NCBI RefSeq assembly: GCF_041320595.1
Contig: NZ_CP166625.1
Span: 1,189,501 to 1,253,500, forward strand
Reading direction: 5' to 3'
DNA length: 64,000 nt
From: Pleomorphomonas sp. PLEO
GTDB taxonomy: Bacteria; Pseudomonadota; Alphaproteobacteria; Rhizobiales; Pleomorphomonadaceae
Shown: positions 28,750 through 38,023 of the stretch, piece after piece
How the letters are laid out: each line of letters starts with the position of its first letter
Position numbering within the stretch: the first letter of the stretch is position 1
Program-made: the position numbers and the translations under genes
Notes under the pieces: model-generated
What the model was told of the DNA's origin: nothing
Database searches by the model: none
What the model saw: the letters and a program-made list of their open reading frames with translations, nothing else

Positions 28750-29679
28750 TTATTCCTCCACGCGCTTGCGGGACACGAAGAACTGGGCGAGGGCGGCGAC
28801 CGCCATGATCAGGAACAGGATTTCCGAGGCAGCGGCGGCGTAGCCGAGGTTCCAGGAGCGGAAGCCCTGCTCGTAGATGAACTGAACGATCGGGCGAGAC
28901 GCATTGTTGGGGCCGCCCTGGGTGAGCAACTGGGCCTGGCCGAACAGCTGGAACTGGGCGACGATCTCGTAGATGACAACGACCAGCATGGTGCGGCGGA
29001 TCGACGGCATGGTGATCGACCAGAACGAGCGCCAGCGGGAGGCGTTGTCGAGGGCGGCGGCCTCATAGAGTTCGCCGGGGATCTGCTGCAGCGCGGCGAG
29101 GAACAGCATCATCGGCAGGCCGATGATCCACCAGATGGTACAGATGGCGATCGCCACCAGAGCCAGCGAAGACGATGTGATGAAGGCGACCGGCTGGAGG
29201 CCGAGAACCTTGAAGATGCTGGCAATGGCGCCATTGCCGGGCATGTACATCATCTTCCAGATGATGGTGACGATGGTGACCGACAGCACCGAGGTGCCGA
29301 AGAAGATGGCGCGCAATGCCGCCGCCGTGCGGTCGCCGCGGTTGAGGGCGAGCGCCAGGAGAAGGCCGATCGCCACGAACACCGGGACCGTCATCAAAAC
29401 GAACAGGAAGGTGTTCCAGACGGTGCCGATGAAGATCTTGTCGTTGAACAGCCGGTGGTAGTTGGCCAGTCCGGCAAATTTCGACGTGTCGTCGAACATG
29501 TCGGACTGGAGCATCGACATCCAGATGCCCTTGAAAAGCGGATAGACCAGCAGCACGAGGTAGAACACCAAGTATGGTGCCACGAACAATGCGTTGGACC
29601 AGCGTGGCCCGATCGAGGCGCCCGTCGGGCGCTTGACCGCCGCGACCGCCTTGCCGGGGGATAGCGTGACGTCCGTCAT
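28750..29679 (-). CDS. Sugar ABC transporter permease (MalF/UgpA type)
   Basis: An inner-membrane subunit of about 309 residues with six helices and an EAA loop ELYEAAALDNASRWRSFWSI. Length and order fit the MalF-type partner of a CUT1 transporter. The ATG at 29679 is preceded by GGAGGGTGAG; an in-frame start 15 bases upstream lacks such a signal. It lies immediately after the ATPase gene. Confidence 0.9.
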   Translation of the reverse strand: MTDVTLSPGKAVAAVKRPTGASIGPRWSNALFVAPYLVFYLVLLVYPLFKGIWMSMLQSDMFDDTSKFAGLANYHRLFNDKIFIGTVWNTFLFVLMTVPVFVAIGLLLALALNRGDRTAAALRAIFFGTSVLSVTIVTIIWKMMYMPGNGAIASIFKVLGLQPVAFITSSSLALVAIAICTIWWIIGLPMMLFLAALQQIPGELYEAAALDNASRWRSFWSITMPSIRRTMLVVVIYEIVAQFQLFGQAQLLTQGGPNNASRPIVQFIYEQGFRSWNLGYAAAASEILFLIMAVAALAQFFVSRKRVEE

Positions 29680-29690
29680 CTCACCCTCCG

Positions 29691-30779
29691 TCAATGGCGC
29701 GCGTGATAGGCGAGGCCGGCGGCGTCGAACAGGTGCGCGGTGGCGCTTTCGACCGCGAGGCGGACGCTGTCGCCGGACTGGGCCTGGCTGATGCCGGTGT
29801 CCTCGGCCACCAGCGTACTGCCGTCGGTCAGGCGAACGTGCAGATGCGTGCGGTCGCCGAGGCGCTCGACCACTTCCACCTTGCCGGGAATGGCACCGTC
29901 CGGCCGAGCGCGGATCGCCTCGGCGCGGATGCCGACGCGCAGGTCGGCGCCAGCCGGCAGGGCGGCGAGAGGAACGTCGGTTTCGATAACCGAGCCGTCG
30001 CTGAGCGTGGCGGAGGCAAGGCCGCCACGATCGCTGACCTGAACGGGCAGGAAGTTCATGGCCGGGGAGCCAACGAAACGGGCGACGAATTCGGTGGCCG
30101 GGCGGCCATAGATTTCCATCGGCGCGCCGACCTGCTCGACCTTGCGAGCGTTCATCACCACAATACGGCTGGCCAGGGTCATCGCCTCGACCTGGTCGTG
30201 GGTGACGAAAATGGTGGTGGCACGCGTCTGCTGGTGCAGGCGGGCCAACTCGACGCGGGTACGGACGCGCAAGGCGGCGTCGAGGTTGGAGAGCGGCTCA
30301 TCGAACAGATAGGCCTTGGGGTCCTTGACCAGGGCGCGGCCGATGGCGACGCGCTGGCGCTGACCGCCGGAAAGCTGGCCGGGCTTGCGTTGCAGGAGAT
30401 GGCTGATCTCCAGGATGCGGGCGGCTTCCTCGATGCGGCGGGCGATCTCATCCTTGGCGGTGCCGATGTTCTTGAGACCAAAAGCCAGGTTATCGAACAC
30501 GGTCATGTGCGGATAAAGTGCATAGTGCTGGAACACCATGGCGACGCCGCGCGCCCCAGGAGGGAGATGATCCACCCTCTCGCCGCCGATGCGGATCTCA
30601 CCAGCGTTGACCGTTTCCAGCCCGGCGATCATGCGCAGAAGCGTCGATTTGCCGCAGCCGGACGGTCCGAGGAAGGCGACGAACTCGCCGGAGTGGATGG
30701 TCAGCGACAGCTCCGAGATCACCTCGACGGAGCCGAACCGCTTGGACACCGAATCCAGTTCGATGCTGCTCACCTGCAT
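29691..30779 (-). CDS. Sugar ABC transporter ATP-binding protein (MalK/UgpC type)
   Basis: A 362-residue ATPase. Walker A GPSGCGKST, signature LSGGQRQRVAIGRAL and Walker B AYLFDEPLSNLD are present, followed by a C-terminal TOBE/MalK-type regulatory domain. GGAGGAG precedes the ATG at 30779. It is the first gene of the arabinoside operon and lies just downstream of a palindromic operator that faces the GntR regulator. Confidence 0.92.
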   Translation of the reverse strand: MQVSSIELDSVSKRFGSVEVISELSLTIHSGEFVAFLGPSGCGKSTLLRMIAGLETVNAGEIRIGGERVDHLPPGARGVAMVFQHYALYPHMTVFDNLAFGLKNIGTAKDEIARRIEEAARILEISHLLQRKPGQLSGGQRQRVAIGRALVKDPKAYLFDEPLSNLDAALRVRTRVELARLHQQTRATTIFVTHDQVEAMTLASRIVVMNARKVEQVGAPMEIYGRPATEFVARFVGSPAMNFLPVQVSDRGGLASATLSDGSVIETDVPLAALPAGADLRVGIRAEAIRARPDGAIPGKVEVVERLGDRTHLHVRLTDGSTLVAEDTGISQAQSGDSVRLAVESATAHLFDAAGLAYHARH

Positions 30780-30804
30780 TCTCCTCCACAAAACCAGTTT
30801 TCTT

Positions 30805-30823
30805 CTTATGGTATGATGATAAG
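30805..30823. promoter_or_regulatory. Candidate GntR-family operator of the arabinoside operon
   Basis: A dyad with outer arms CTTAT and ATAAG around TGGTATGATGA, the centre resembling FadR-type sites (TGGT..GA.CA form). It sits 26 bp upstream of the ATPase start, and the divergent GntR/FCD regulator begins 300 bp away. Nothing else is evident in the intervening sequence. Confidence 0.5.
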
Positions 30824-31121
30824 ATTGTACGGCGAGGAGGGGCCTTGTCAATCCTCGCCTTGGACAATTTTGGTGAGATAGGTACAGCTAAACGGCGCTT
30901 CTGGGCGGAAGAGCTGGATTGGCTGGTCGCCATCTTGCTGTCGGACCTTCGTCGGAAGCGCCGTTGGAAGCGGCGGTGCATCCGCCGGGTGACCCGAGTG
31001 TTCGCCGAACTGGGGGACGCCTCAGGCCGGTCCATGAAGGTTCCGAATTGGTTTGGCTAGGCAGCCGCTCTTCAATCTGGCCGGTGCGGCTTGATCGGCG
31101 GGGACTCTGGGAAAGAGAAGT

Positions 31122-31859
31122 ATGTTCGAAAGAGACTCCACCATCGGCACCATGAGTGCTCAGGTCGCGCGAATCATCGGCACCCGCATCGTTTCAGGCG
31201 AATTCGGCCCCGGCGACTCGCTGCCGATCGAAGCCGAGCTTTGCCAAGAGTATGGGGTCAGCCGCTCGACGGTGCGCGAGGCGGTGAAGAATCTCGCGGC
31301 CAAACGGCTGATCGAGGTGGCGCCCAAAGTCGGAACGCGGGTTCTGCCCTTCGCCGACTGGAACCTGCTTGACCCCGACGTGCTCTCCTGGCGCCTCAGC
31401 GCCCAGTTCGACGAGCAGATCATCGAGGATCTCTACGAGGTGCGGCAGTGCTTCGAGCCGCGTGCCTGCTATCTCTCCGCCCGCTACGCCACCACCGAGG
31501 ACCACGATCGCATCAGCCGGCGCTATACGGACATGGTTTCGATGCTGGATCAGGCGCCGCTCGCCGCCGGTGCCGAAAGCGAGTTCCACCTCGCCATCAT
31601 CGCGGCGACGCACAACGGCCTGTTCGTCACCATCGGGGGCGCCGTCAAGACGGCGCTCAAGGCATCCTTCAGCCTGACGCAGAAGGATGCCAGCGGCACG
31701 CCGATCGACCTCGCCCCCTATGAGGAGGTTCTGTCGGCCATCCTGGTGCGCGATGGCGAGCGCGCCGAGGCGGCGATGCGGCGGCTCTTGGACCTGTCGC
31801 GCCAACGTGTCCTGAAGGCGGTCGCCCATAATCGCGAGCGCAGCCGCGGCTGGCGCTGA
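31122..31859 (+). CDS. GntR family transcriptional regulator, FadR/FCD subfamily
   Basis: A 245-residue repressor-type regulator. The N-terminal winged helix (residues 8-75) contains LPIEAELCQEYGVSRSTVREAVKNL, and the C-terminal FCD ligand domain shows the expected Asp/His metal-site region (EFHLAIIAATHN). The WNLLDPDVLSW linker is typical of sugar-acid and sugar FCD regulators. Divergent from the arabinoside transporter operon, so it probably represses it until a pathway sugar binds. Confidence 0.87.
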   Translation: MFERDSTIGTMSAQVARIIGTRIVSGEFGPGDSLPIEAELCQEYGVSRSTVREAVKNLAAKRLIEVAPKVGTRVLPFADWNLLDPDVLSWRLSAQFDEQIIEDLYEVRQCFEPRACYLSARYATTEDHDRISRRYTDMVSMLDQAPLAAGAESEFHLAIIAATHNGLFVTIGGAVKTALKASFSLTQKDASGTPIDLAPYEEVLSAILVRDGERAEAAMRRLLDLSRQRVLKAVAHNRERSRGWR

Positions 31860-31868
31860 TTTGTAAAG

Positions 31869-33512
31869 TCAAAGCCCGAGCCAGCCGACCGACTTTTTCT
31901 CAGCCTCGTCCTTTGCTTCGGCGTAGCCGGCGTCGGCGTAGCGGATGACGCCCAGCGACGTGTCGTTGGTGAGCGACAGTTCGAGGCGACGGTCGGCCGC
32001 GGCGGTGCCATCGGCAACCAGCGTCACGCCGGCCGAGGTCATGAAGCCGGCATAGCCGCCGCCGCCCGAATGGACGACCACGAGGTCGGCCATCGATGAA
32101 CAGAGCAGCATGGCGTCGATCAGCGGCCAGTCGGCGATGGCGTCGGAGCCGTCCTTCATCTTCTCGGTCATGATGTTGGGGTGGGCCATGGCGCCGGCGT
32201 CGAGGTGATCGCGCGAGAAGGCGACCGGCCCCTTCAGCGCGCCGTCCCGCACCATCGCATTGACGGCGAGCGCCAGCTCGGTACGTGCGCCGTGGCCGAG
32301 CCAGGCGATGCGGGCCGGTAATCCCTCGAAGGGGACGTTTTCCCGCGCCAGCTTGATCCAGTTGCCGACGATGCGGTCGTCGGGGAATAGCTCCAGCACC
32401 TTGTCGTCGATCCTGGCGATATCCTGGGGGTCGCCGGAAAGCGCCATCCAGCGGAACGGGCCGATCGCTCTTGCGAACAGCGGTCGTAGGTAGGCCTCGG
32501 TGAAGATCGGAATATCGAAGGCATTGGCAACGCCGCCATCACGGGCGTGGGTGCGGATAAGGTTGCCGTTGTCGAACACCTCGGCGCCGGCCTTTTGAAA
32601 ATCGAGCATGGCCGAGACGTGGACGGTAATGGCGGCGCGGCTTTCGGCCATCAAGGTCGCCGGATCGGTCTTGCGCAGGGCTCGCGCCTCGGTGAGCGTG
32701 CGGGTGTTGGGAACGTAGCCGTAGACAAGGTCGTGGGCGGCGGTCTGGTCGGTGACGACGTCGGGAATGATGCCGCGGCGAAAGATCTCCGGATAGACGT
32801 CAGCGGCGTTGGCGACGAGGCCGACCGATAGAGCGCGTCCTTCCGCCTTGGCAGCGAGCACCATGGCAAGAGCGGCATCGAGGTCGGGCGCGATGGCGTC
32901 GAGATAGCCGATCGCCTTGCGCTTTTCCGCCCTTTCCGGATCGATGTCGACGCAAAGGATGCTCGCACCGGCCATGCGGCCGGCCAGCGGCTGCGAACCG
33001 CCCATGCCGCCGAGGCCGGCGGTCAGCACGAAGCGACCCTTCAGTGTGCCACCGAAGCGTTTTTCGGCGATGCGCATGAAGATCTCGTAGGTGCCCTGGA
33101 TGACGCCCTGGCTGCCGATGTACTGCCAGGCGCCGGCCGTCAGTCCGCCCCAGCAGATCAGGCCCTTTTCCTGCAGCTCATAGAACACCTCGGCCTTGGC
33201 CCATTGTCCGACGATGTTGCAGTTGGCCATGATGACCAGCGGCGCTTCAGCGTGCGTCCTGAGAAGGCCGACCGGCTTGCCCGACTGGATCAGCAGCGTC
33301 TGATCCTCGTCCATCGTCTTCAGTGTCTCGACGATCCTGTCGTGTGCCGCCCAGTTGCGGGCGGCGCGACCGAGCGAGGCGTAGACGATCAGATTGTCCG
33401 GGTCTTCGCCCACCGACAGCACGTTTTCGAGAAGGCGCAGCAGCGCCTCCTGCCGCCAGCCCTTGGCGCGCAAGGTGGAGCCGCCGGGCGTCGGAAAGCG
33501 GGGATTGGCCAT
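31869..33512 (-). CDS. Urocanate hydratase homologue, probably (S-methyl)thiourocanate hydratase
   Basis: A 547-residue NAD-dependent hydratase of the urocanase family. The NAD-binding motif TAGLGGMGGSQPLAGRMAGAS is kept. Several positions invariant in true urocanases are changed: the Cys of the ARICWVG block is Ala (A403, ARIAWLG), the HHGGGVG block reads HSGGGGY (481-487), and FDYGN reads FDNGN (313-317). Together with a DUF917 protein and hydantoinase in the same operon, this favours hydration of a 2-thio or 2-methylthio-substituted urocanate rather than urocanate. It is the last of nine genes and is convergent with the GntR gene, 9 bp apart. Ordinary HutU remains the fallback call. Confidence 0.75.
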   Translation of the reverse strand: MANPRFPTPGGSTLRAKGWRQEALLRLLENVLSVGEDPDNLIVYASLGRAARNWAAHDRIVETLKTMDEDQTLLIQSGKPVGLLRTHAEAPLVIMANCNIVGQWAKAEVFYELQEKGLICWGGLTAGAWQYIGSQGVIQGTYEIFMRIAEKRFGGTLKGRFVLTAGLGGMGGSQPLAGRMAGASILCVDIDPERAEKRKAIGYLDAIAPDLDAALAMVLAAKAEGRALSVGLVANAADVYPEIFRRGIIPDVVTDQTAAHDLVYGYVPNTRTLTEARALRKTDPATLMAESRAAITVHVSAMLDFQKAGAEVFDNGNLIRTHARDGGVANAFDIPIFTEAYLRPLFARAIGPFRWMALSGDPQDIARIDDKVLELFPDDRIVGNWIKLARENVPFEGLPARIAWLGHGARTELALAVNAMVRDGALKGPVAFSRDHLDAGAMAHPNIMTEKMKDGSDAIADWPLIDAMLLCSSMADLVVVHSGGGGYAGFMTSAGVTLVADGTAAADRRLELSLTNDTSLGVIRYADAGYAEAKDEAEKKSVGWLGL

Positions 33513-33526
33513 GATCGTTCCCTCCC

Positions 33527-34624
33527 TCAGACAGTGGCGCCGAGCGCATAGCGGGCGATATCGATGCCCATCGCCTTTTCCACCGGCGGGTAGACGGTGG
33601 GGTCGAGCACCGAGGAGCCCAGCGGAATCAGCGTTTTCGGCACATGCAGCACGAAGATGGTCATGCCCTCTTCGAGCTGGCCGACCGACAGCGGCTCGCC
33701 GGCGGTGTTGAGCGTGGTGATGACGTCGGGGAAGGTGGCGATGCGTCGTCCGTCGGCGTCGTCGACCGCCATGTATTCATTCATGACGTGGAGCGTCGTC
33801 GCTCGCTTGCCGCTTTCGAGCGTCACCGTGCCGATGTCGAAGGCTTCCTTGGTGTAGACGACCGCCTTCCTGGTGATGCGGCCCTCGGAGAGCAGCGTGC
33901 CGCCGGTGGTCTTGAGGATGGCGTCGATCACCGCCGCGCCGCCCTTGTCCTCGGCGTCGAGGATAGCCTCGCCGAGGGCGAGCGCCATGGATATGCCGCC
34001 CAGCGCCGCGTTGGCCTTAACGTAGGCGGCGGTGACGGGCGCGCGGCAGGAGGCGATGAAGCCGCCGGACATGTCGGAGGCGGTGCGCAGGATTGGCGAC
34101 ACCTTGGCGGTGGCGCCGCGCACCACGAGTTCTATGTAGCGGTTCTCAGCGCGGTTGCCGCCGACGGCGGTTTGTATGGTCGGTGTCGGCGAGCCGGCAA
34201 GGCCGATCGAGCCCATGTCGCCGGTGGGGTGCGCACGAATGTCGCCGACGGCGTCGACCACCTTGGCGCCGAGCGCCACGGCCGGCAGCCAGCCATTCAG
34301 CGTCGACGAGCGGCCGTTCTGACCGACCATGAAGCCGGCGATTGTCTTGCCCAGCGCTTCCTGCAGCAATTGGGCGGCCTTGACGTAGTCGATGCCCTGC
34401 ATCTCCCAGGGAGTTGTGCCGGCCGGCGCACCGATGGCCGCCGCCGTGGCGACGATCGCCTCGGGGTCGAGTTCGTTGACCGAGACCAGCTCCGGCTTGC
34501 CCATGCGGACGGCGGCGCCCCCCAGCATCAAGCCGTGGTCGACCCAGCCGCCGCCACCGGCGGCGTAGACCGAGCCGCCGCGCACGGCGGCCTCGACGTC
34601 GCTGAGCGTGAGAATGCGGCCCAT
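33527..34624 (-). CDS. DUF917 family protein, candidate S-methyl thiohydantoin desulfurase
   Basis: A 365-residue protein of the former DUF917 family (PF06032). The conserved N-terminal AAGGGGWVDHGL and the central VVDAVGDIRAHPTGDMGS are present, and there is no signal peptide. To my recollection the family has been redescribed as S-methyl thiohydantoin desulfurase; relatives also sit next to hydantoinases. It would remove the sulfur substituent from the hydrated imidazole ring and give hydantoin-5-propionate. It lies 4 bp from the carbamoylase and 14 bp from the urocanase homologue, so co-transcription is near certain. Confidence 0.75.
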   Translation of the reverse strand: MGRILTLSDVEAAVRGGSVYAAGGGGWVDHGLMLGGAAVRMGKPELVSVNELDPEAIVATAAAIGAPAGTTPWEMQGIDYVKAAQLLQEALGKTIAGFMVGQNGRSSTLNGWLPAVALGAKVVDAVGDIRAHPTGDMGSIGLAGSPTPTIQTAVGGNRAENRYIELVVRGATAKVSPILRTASDMSGGFIASCRAPVTAAYVKANAALGGISMALALGEAILDAEDKGGAAVIDAILKTTGGTLLSEGRITRKAVVYTKEAFDIGTVTLESGKRATTLHVMNEYMAVDDADGRRIATFPDVITTLNTAGEPLSVGQLEEGMTIFVLHVPKTLIPLGSSVLDPTVYPPVEKAMGIDIARYALGATV

Positions 34625-34628
34625 GGGT

Positions 34629-35882
34629 TCACTCCGTATCTTGGCGCGCGTCGAGGCGCCGGATGGTTTCGATCAGCACATCGGTGCCGAGGGCAATCGC
34701 CGAGGGCTCCGCCCATTCGTCGGGGGAATGGCTGCGGCCGCCCCGGCAGGGGACGAACAGCATGGCGGCCGGCGCGATGCGCGCGAAGAACGCCATGTCG
34801 TGGCCGGCACCGGAGGCCATGCGGTGATGCGTGGCACCGGCCGCCTCGGCGGATGTTTCCAACAGCGAGACCAGTGCCGGATCTGAGGGCGTCGGTTGAT
34901 TGTCGGACACGAGGCGCGGTTCGGCGATTGTGATGGCGCGACGGGCTGCTACCTCGGCCACGACGCGCGTGAGGTCGGTGAGGAAGGCGTCCATATCGGC
35001 GCGACGCTCGGCGCGGGCGTCGATCAGCATGCGAGCCGACGACGGTATGACATTGGCGGCGCCGGGCAGGATGGAGAATTCGCCGACGGTGGCCGCGAAA
35101 TGGGCATCGCCTCGCGACCGTTCCAGCGCCAGCTGCTCGACGGCGGTCACCAGATCGGCGGCGGCGACCAGCGCGTCGGCCCGCGCCGTCATCGGCGTGG
35201 TACCGGCATGGTCGGCTCTACCGGTGACGATAATCTCGACACGGGTGATGCCGGCAATGGCCGTAACGATGCCGACGTCCAAGTGATCGGCCTCGAGTAC
35301 TGGTCCTTGCTCGATATGCAACTCCAGGAAGGCGGCGATATCGGATCGCCTGGCGTCCTTGAGGTGGGCGGGGTCGCCGCCCACGTCTTTGATGCCCTCG
35401 GAAAGGGCAAGACCGTCGGCGGTGCGGTCCAGCCAGTCCTCCGGCAAAACGCCGGCGATGGCCCGGGAGCCAATGCAGGAGACGCCGAAGATCGACACTT
35501 CCTCGGCGAGGCAGTCGATCACCTCGAGATCATGGTCGAGCTCAATACCGCGTTCGTTGAGGACGCGCACGATTTCCAGCCCGGCGATGACGCCGGCAAT
35601 GCCGTCGAACCGGCCACCGTCCGGCACCGTGTCCGAATGCGAGCCGACGGCGAGCACGCCTTTACCAGGCACGCGTCCTGGCCGGCGACCGATCATGTTG
35701 CCGGCGGCGTCGATACGCACTGTCAGGCCGGCATCGACCATCGCTTTTTCGACATGCGCGCGTCCGTCGAGGAAGCGTGGCGTGAACGCACGGCGCGTCC
35801 AGGGACGATCGGGATCGGTCAGCGCGGCCAGCGCGTCGATATCGACGGCGATGCGGTCAGCGCGGGCGAGGCGGTTGGTCAT
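34629..35882 (-). CDS. M20 family amidohydrolase, probable N-carbamoyl-L-amino-acid hydrolase
   Basis: A 417-residue zinc hydrolase of the allantoate amidohydrolase / N-carbamoyl-L-amino acid hydrolase (HyuC/AmaB) branch. Metal-ligand motifs are VGSHSDTVPDGGRFDG (H82, D93), the CLAEEVS Glu pair (127-128) and ELHIEQG. A lid domain follows (TGRADHAGTTPM). It overlaps the hydantoinase gene by 4 bp (ATGA). Next to a hydantoinase it should hydrolyse an N-carbamoyl amino acid to the free amino acid, CO2 and ammonia; in this operon the natural candidate is N-carbamoyl-glutamate. Confidence 0.85.
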   Translation of the reverse strand: MTNRLARADRIAVDIDALAALTDPDRPWTRRAFTPRFLDGRAHVEKAMVDAGLTVRIDAAGNMIGRRPGRVPGKGVLAVGSHSDTVPDGGRFDGIAGVIAGLEIVRVLNERGIELDHDLEVIDCLAEEVSIFGVSCIGSRAIAGVLPEDWLDRTADGLALSEGIKDVGGDPAHLKDARRSDIAAFLELHIEQGPVLEADHLDVGIVTAIAGITRVEIIVTGRADHAGTTPMTARADALVAAADLVTAVEQLALERSRGDAHFAATVGEFSILPGAANVIPSSARMLIDARAERRADMDAFLTDLTRVVAEVAARRAITIAEPRLVSDNQPTPSDPALVSLLETSAEAAGATHHRMASGAGHDMAFFARIAPAAMLFVPCRGGRSHSPDEWAEPSAIALGTDVLIETIRRLDARQDTE

Positions 35883-37252
35883 TGCGAAATCACCCGCGTC
35901 AATGGCGGTCGCACGAAACGACCACGACCGGGCTCGGCGACCACCGTCGTTCCATCGAACACGCCTTCGCCCCGGTTGTAGGTGGCAGCGACGCGCCAGG
36001 GCAGTGTCATGCCGTTATAGGGCGACCAGCCGACCACGGTGTTGCCGCTCTTCTCGGCATCGTAGACATAGGGTTCCGGCGTCATCACCACGATATCGGC
36101 ATCGCGGCCGACGGCGAGCGCCCCCTTGACGTGATCAATGTGGAAATGGCGGGCCGGGTTTTGTGCCATCAGCCGCGCCGCCCAGGTGAGCGGTATGCCG
36201 CGCTCCAGTGCGCCCTTGACGAACAGCGGCAGCATCGCCTCGAGGCCGGGGGCGCCGGAGGCGTTCTTCAGCATGTCCGGATCGGTCTTGCGCTCTTCCG
36301 ACCAGGCGACATGGTCGGTGGAGACCAGCCAGACGTTTCCGGCGGCGACGTGGCGCCACAGCGTCTCCACCTCGGCACGCGGTCGGATCGGTGGGTTGAT
36401 CTTGGCCTTGCCGCCAAGGCGGGCAACGTCGTGTTCTTCATCGAGCGTCAGGTAATGGATGCAGGCCTCGGCTGTCGCCCTATGGCCTTCGGCGCGGTAG
36501 CGGGCGGCAAGCTCATAGCCGCGCCCCACCGAACAATGGACGACGTGGGCGTCGCAGCCGGTGGCGGCGCCGATCTCATAGATCTCGGCCATGGCCAGCG
36601 TCTCGGTGATCGGCGGTCGGGAGAGGCCGTGGGCACGCCAGTCGGTGATGCCAGCCGCCAGCACCTTGGCCATGTAGGCTTCGACAGCCTCGTGGTTCTC
36701 ATTGTGAACGCCGGCGGTGAGGCCGAAAGGGGCGATCGCTGCGAAGGCGTCGTAGAGCATTTCGGGCGGGATGCGGGGAAAGCGCGTCGGGTGGGTGCCG
36801 AAGGTCGAGAACTTGAAGGCGGCGACGCCGGCTTCGATCATCTCGGGTATTCGGCTTGTACCCTCCGCGGGGTCAATGGTGCCGTGCAGCGCGAAGTCGA
36901 CGCGTGCCTGACTTTCCGCATGGGCGACCTTGCGTTTGACGGCATCGGCCGAGTTGACGACGTCGCCTTCGTCATAGGGCATGTCGACTATGGTGGTGAC
37001 GCCGCCGGCCGCCGCTGCTCGTGTCGACCAGATGAAGTCTTCCTGCCCCTTCTGGCTGAGCGAATGCACTTGGGCGTCGATGGCGCCGGGCAGGATCAGC
37101 GCCTCGCCGAGGTCGTGGCGGATGTGGGCTGCCGGGGCGACGCCCTGGCCGACCATTATGATCTTGCCGGCTGAAACGGCGACGAAGCCGCGCGGCACCA
37201 GCTCGCCCGGCAGAACCAGCGTGCCGGCGAGGACGAGGTCGAAATCGGACAT
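35879..37252 (-). CDS. Hydantoinase/dihydropyrimidinase-like cyclic amidohydrolase
   Basis: A 457-residue amidohydrolase of the dihydroorotase/allantoinase/hydantoinase type. It has the carboxylatable Lys (K147, AFKFSTFG), His at 183 (GVHNEN), a His in HVVHCS (239) and Asp at 313 (STDHVAWS). The first metal motif, normally HxH, reads QVH (61-63), so one ligand is replaced. The reaction expected from context is hydrolytic opening of a hydantoin ring to the N-carbamoyl acid used by the next enzyme. It overlaps the carbamoylase by 4 bp. Confidence 0.8.
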   Translation of the reverse strand: MSDFDLVLAGTLVLPGELVPRGFVAVSAGKIIMVGQGVAPAAHIRHDLGEALILPGAIDAQVHSLSQKGQEDFIWSTRAAAAGGVTTIVDMPYDEGDVVNSADAVKRKVAHAESQARVDFALHGTIDPAEGTSRIPEMIEAGVAAFKFSTFGTHPTRFPRIPPEMLYDAFAAIAPFGLTAGVHNENHEAVEAYMAKVLAAGITDWRAHGLSRPPITETLAMAEIYEIGAATGCDAHVVHCSVGRGYELAARYRAEGHRATAEACIHYLTLDEEHDVARLGGKAKINPPIRPRAEVETLWRHVAAGNVWLVSTDHVAWSEERKTDPDMLKNASGAPGLEAMLPLFVKGALERGIPLTWAARLMAQNPARHFHIDHVKGALAVGRDADIVVMTPEPYVYDAEKSGNTVVGWSPYNGMTLPWRVAATYNRGEGVFDGTTVVAEPGRGRFVRPPLTRVISQ

Positions 37253-37255
37253 GGC

Positions 37256-38023
37256 TCAGGTCTCCATCTGCGGGCGGGCGCCGCGCCGTTTTGCCGCGTT
37301 GCGCGCCACGGCCTGGAAGCTGTCGGAAATCAGCACCGCCAGGATGCCGGTGATGACGCCACCCTGGACGATGAAGGCGAGATTGTTGGACAGGAGGCCG
37401 GCGACGATCACTTCGCCGAGCCCCTTGGCAGCCACCGTCGAGCCGATGGTGGCCGTGGCGAGGCCGATGACGGCCGACAGGCGGATACCCTCGATGATCA
37501 ATGGCATGGCGAGCGGCAGTTCGACCTTCAAGAGGCGCTGGCGGTTGGTCATGCCCATCGCCGACGCGGCCTCGACAACGGCGGGCGGCAGCGTCGACAG
37601 GCCGACGAGCGTATTCTCGAAGATTGGCAACAGGCCATAGAGGAACAGCGCCATGCGCGTTGGCGCTTCGCCAAAACCCATGGCCGGCACCGACAGCGCC
37701 AGGACGGCTACCGGCGGGAAGGTCTGGCCGATGTTGACCACGGCGCGCGACAGGGCGAGGAACTCCATGCCGGCCGGCCTCGTGACGAAGATGGCGAGGC
37801 CGACCGCCACGACGGCGGCGGCCAGCGTCGAGACGCCGACGGTGAACAGGTGCGACAGCGTCAGGTCGATCAGGCTGCCCTGATTGTAGATCGGTGGCGC
37901 GCCATTTTCGGTCAACGGTGCCAGCAGTCCGGCGAAGCGATCCGGCGCCAGCAGGAAGGTGATGAGCGCCAGAAAGACGATCAGTCGCAGGATGTTGCCA
38001 AGACGGAACAGGTCGCGGTTCAT
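37256..38023 (-). CDS. Betaine-type ABC transporter permease (OpuCB/YehW-like)
   Basis: A 255-residue permease with about six helices, of the osmoprotectant/quaternary amine uptake family. The ATPase-contact region reads VEAASAMGMTNRQRLLKVELPLAMP, as in OpuCB/ProW proteins. It overlaps the ATPase gene by 4 bp and is the second permease of the transporter, whose other permease lies upstream of the ATPase. In a catabolic operon the substrate is likely a quaternary ammonium compound used as food rather than for osmoprotection. Confidence 0.87.
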   Translation of the reverse strand: MNRDLFRLGNILRLIVFLALITFLLAPDRFAGLLAPLTENGAPPIYNQGSLIDLTLSHLFTVGVSTLAAAVVAVGLAIFVTRPAGMEFLALSRAVVNIGQTFPPVAVLALSVPAMGFGEAPTRMALFLYGLLPIFENTLVGLSTLPPAVVEAASAMGMTNRQRLLKVELPLAMPLIIEGIRLSAVIGLATATIGSTVAAKGLGEVIVAGLLSNNLAFIVQGGVITGILAVLISDSFQAVARNAAKRRGARPQMET

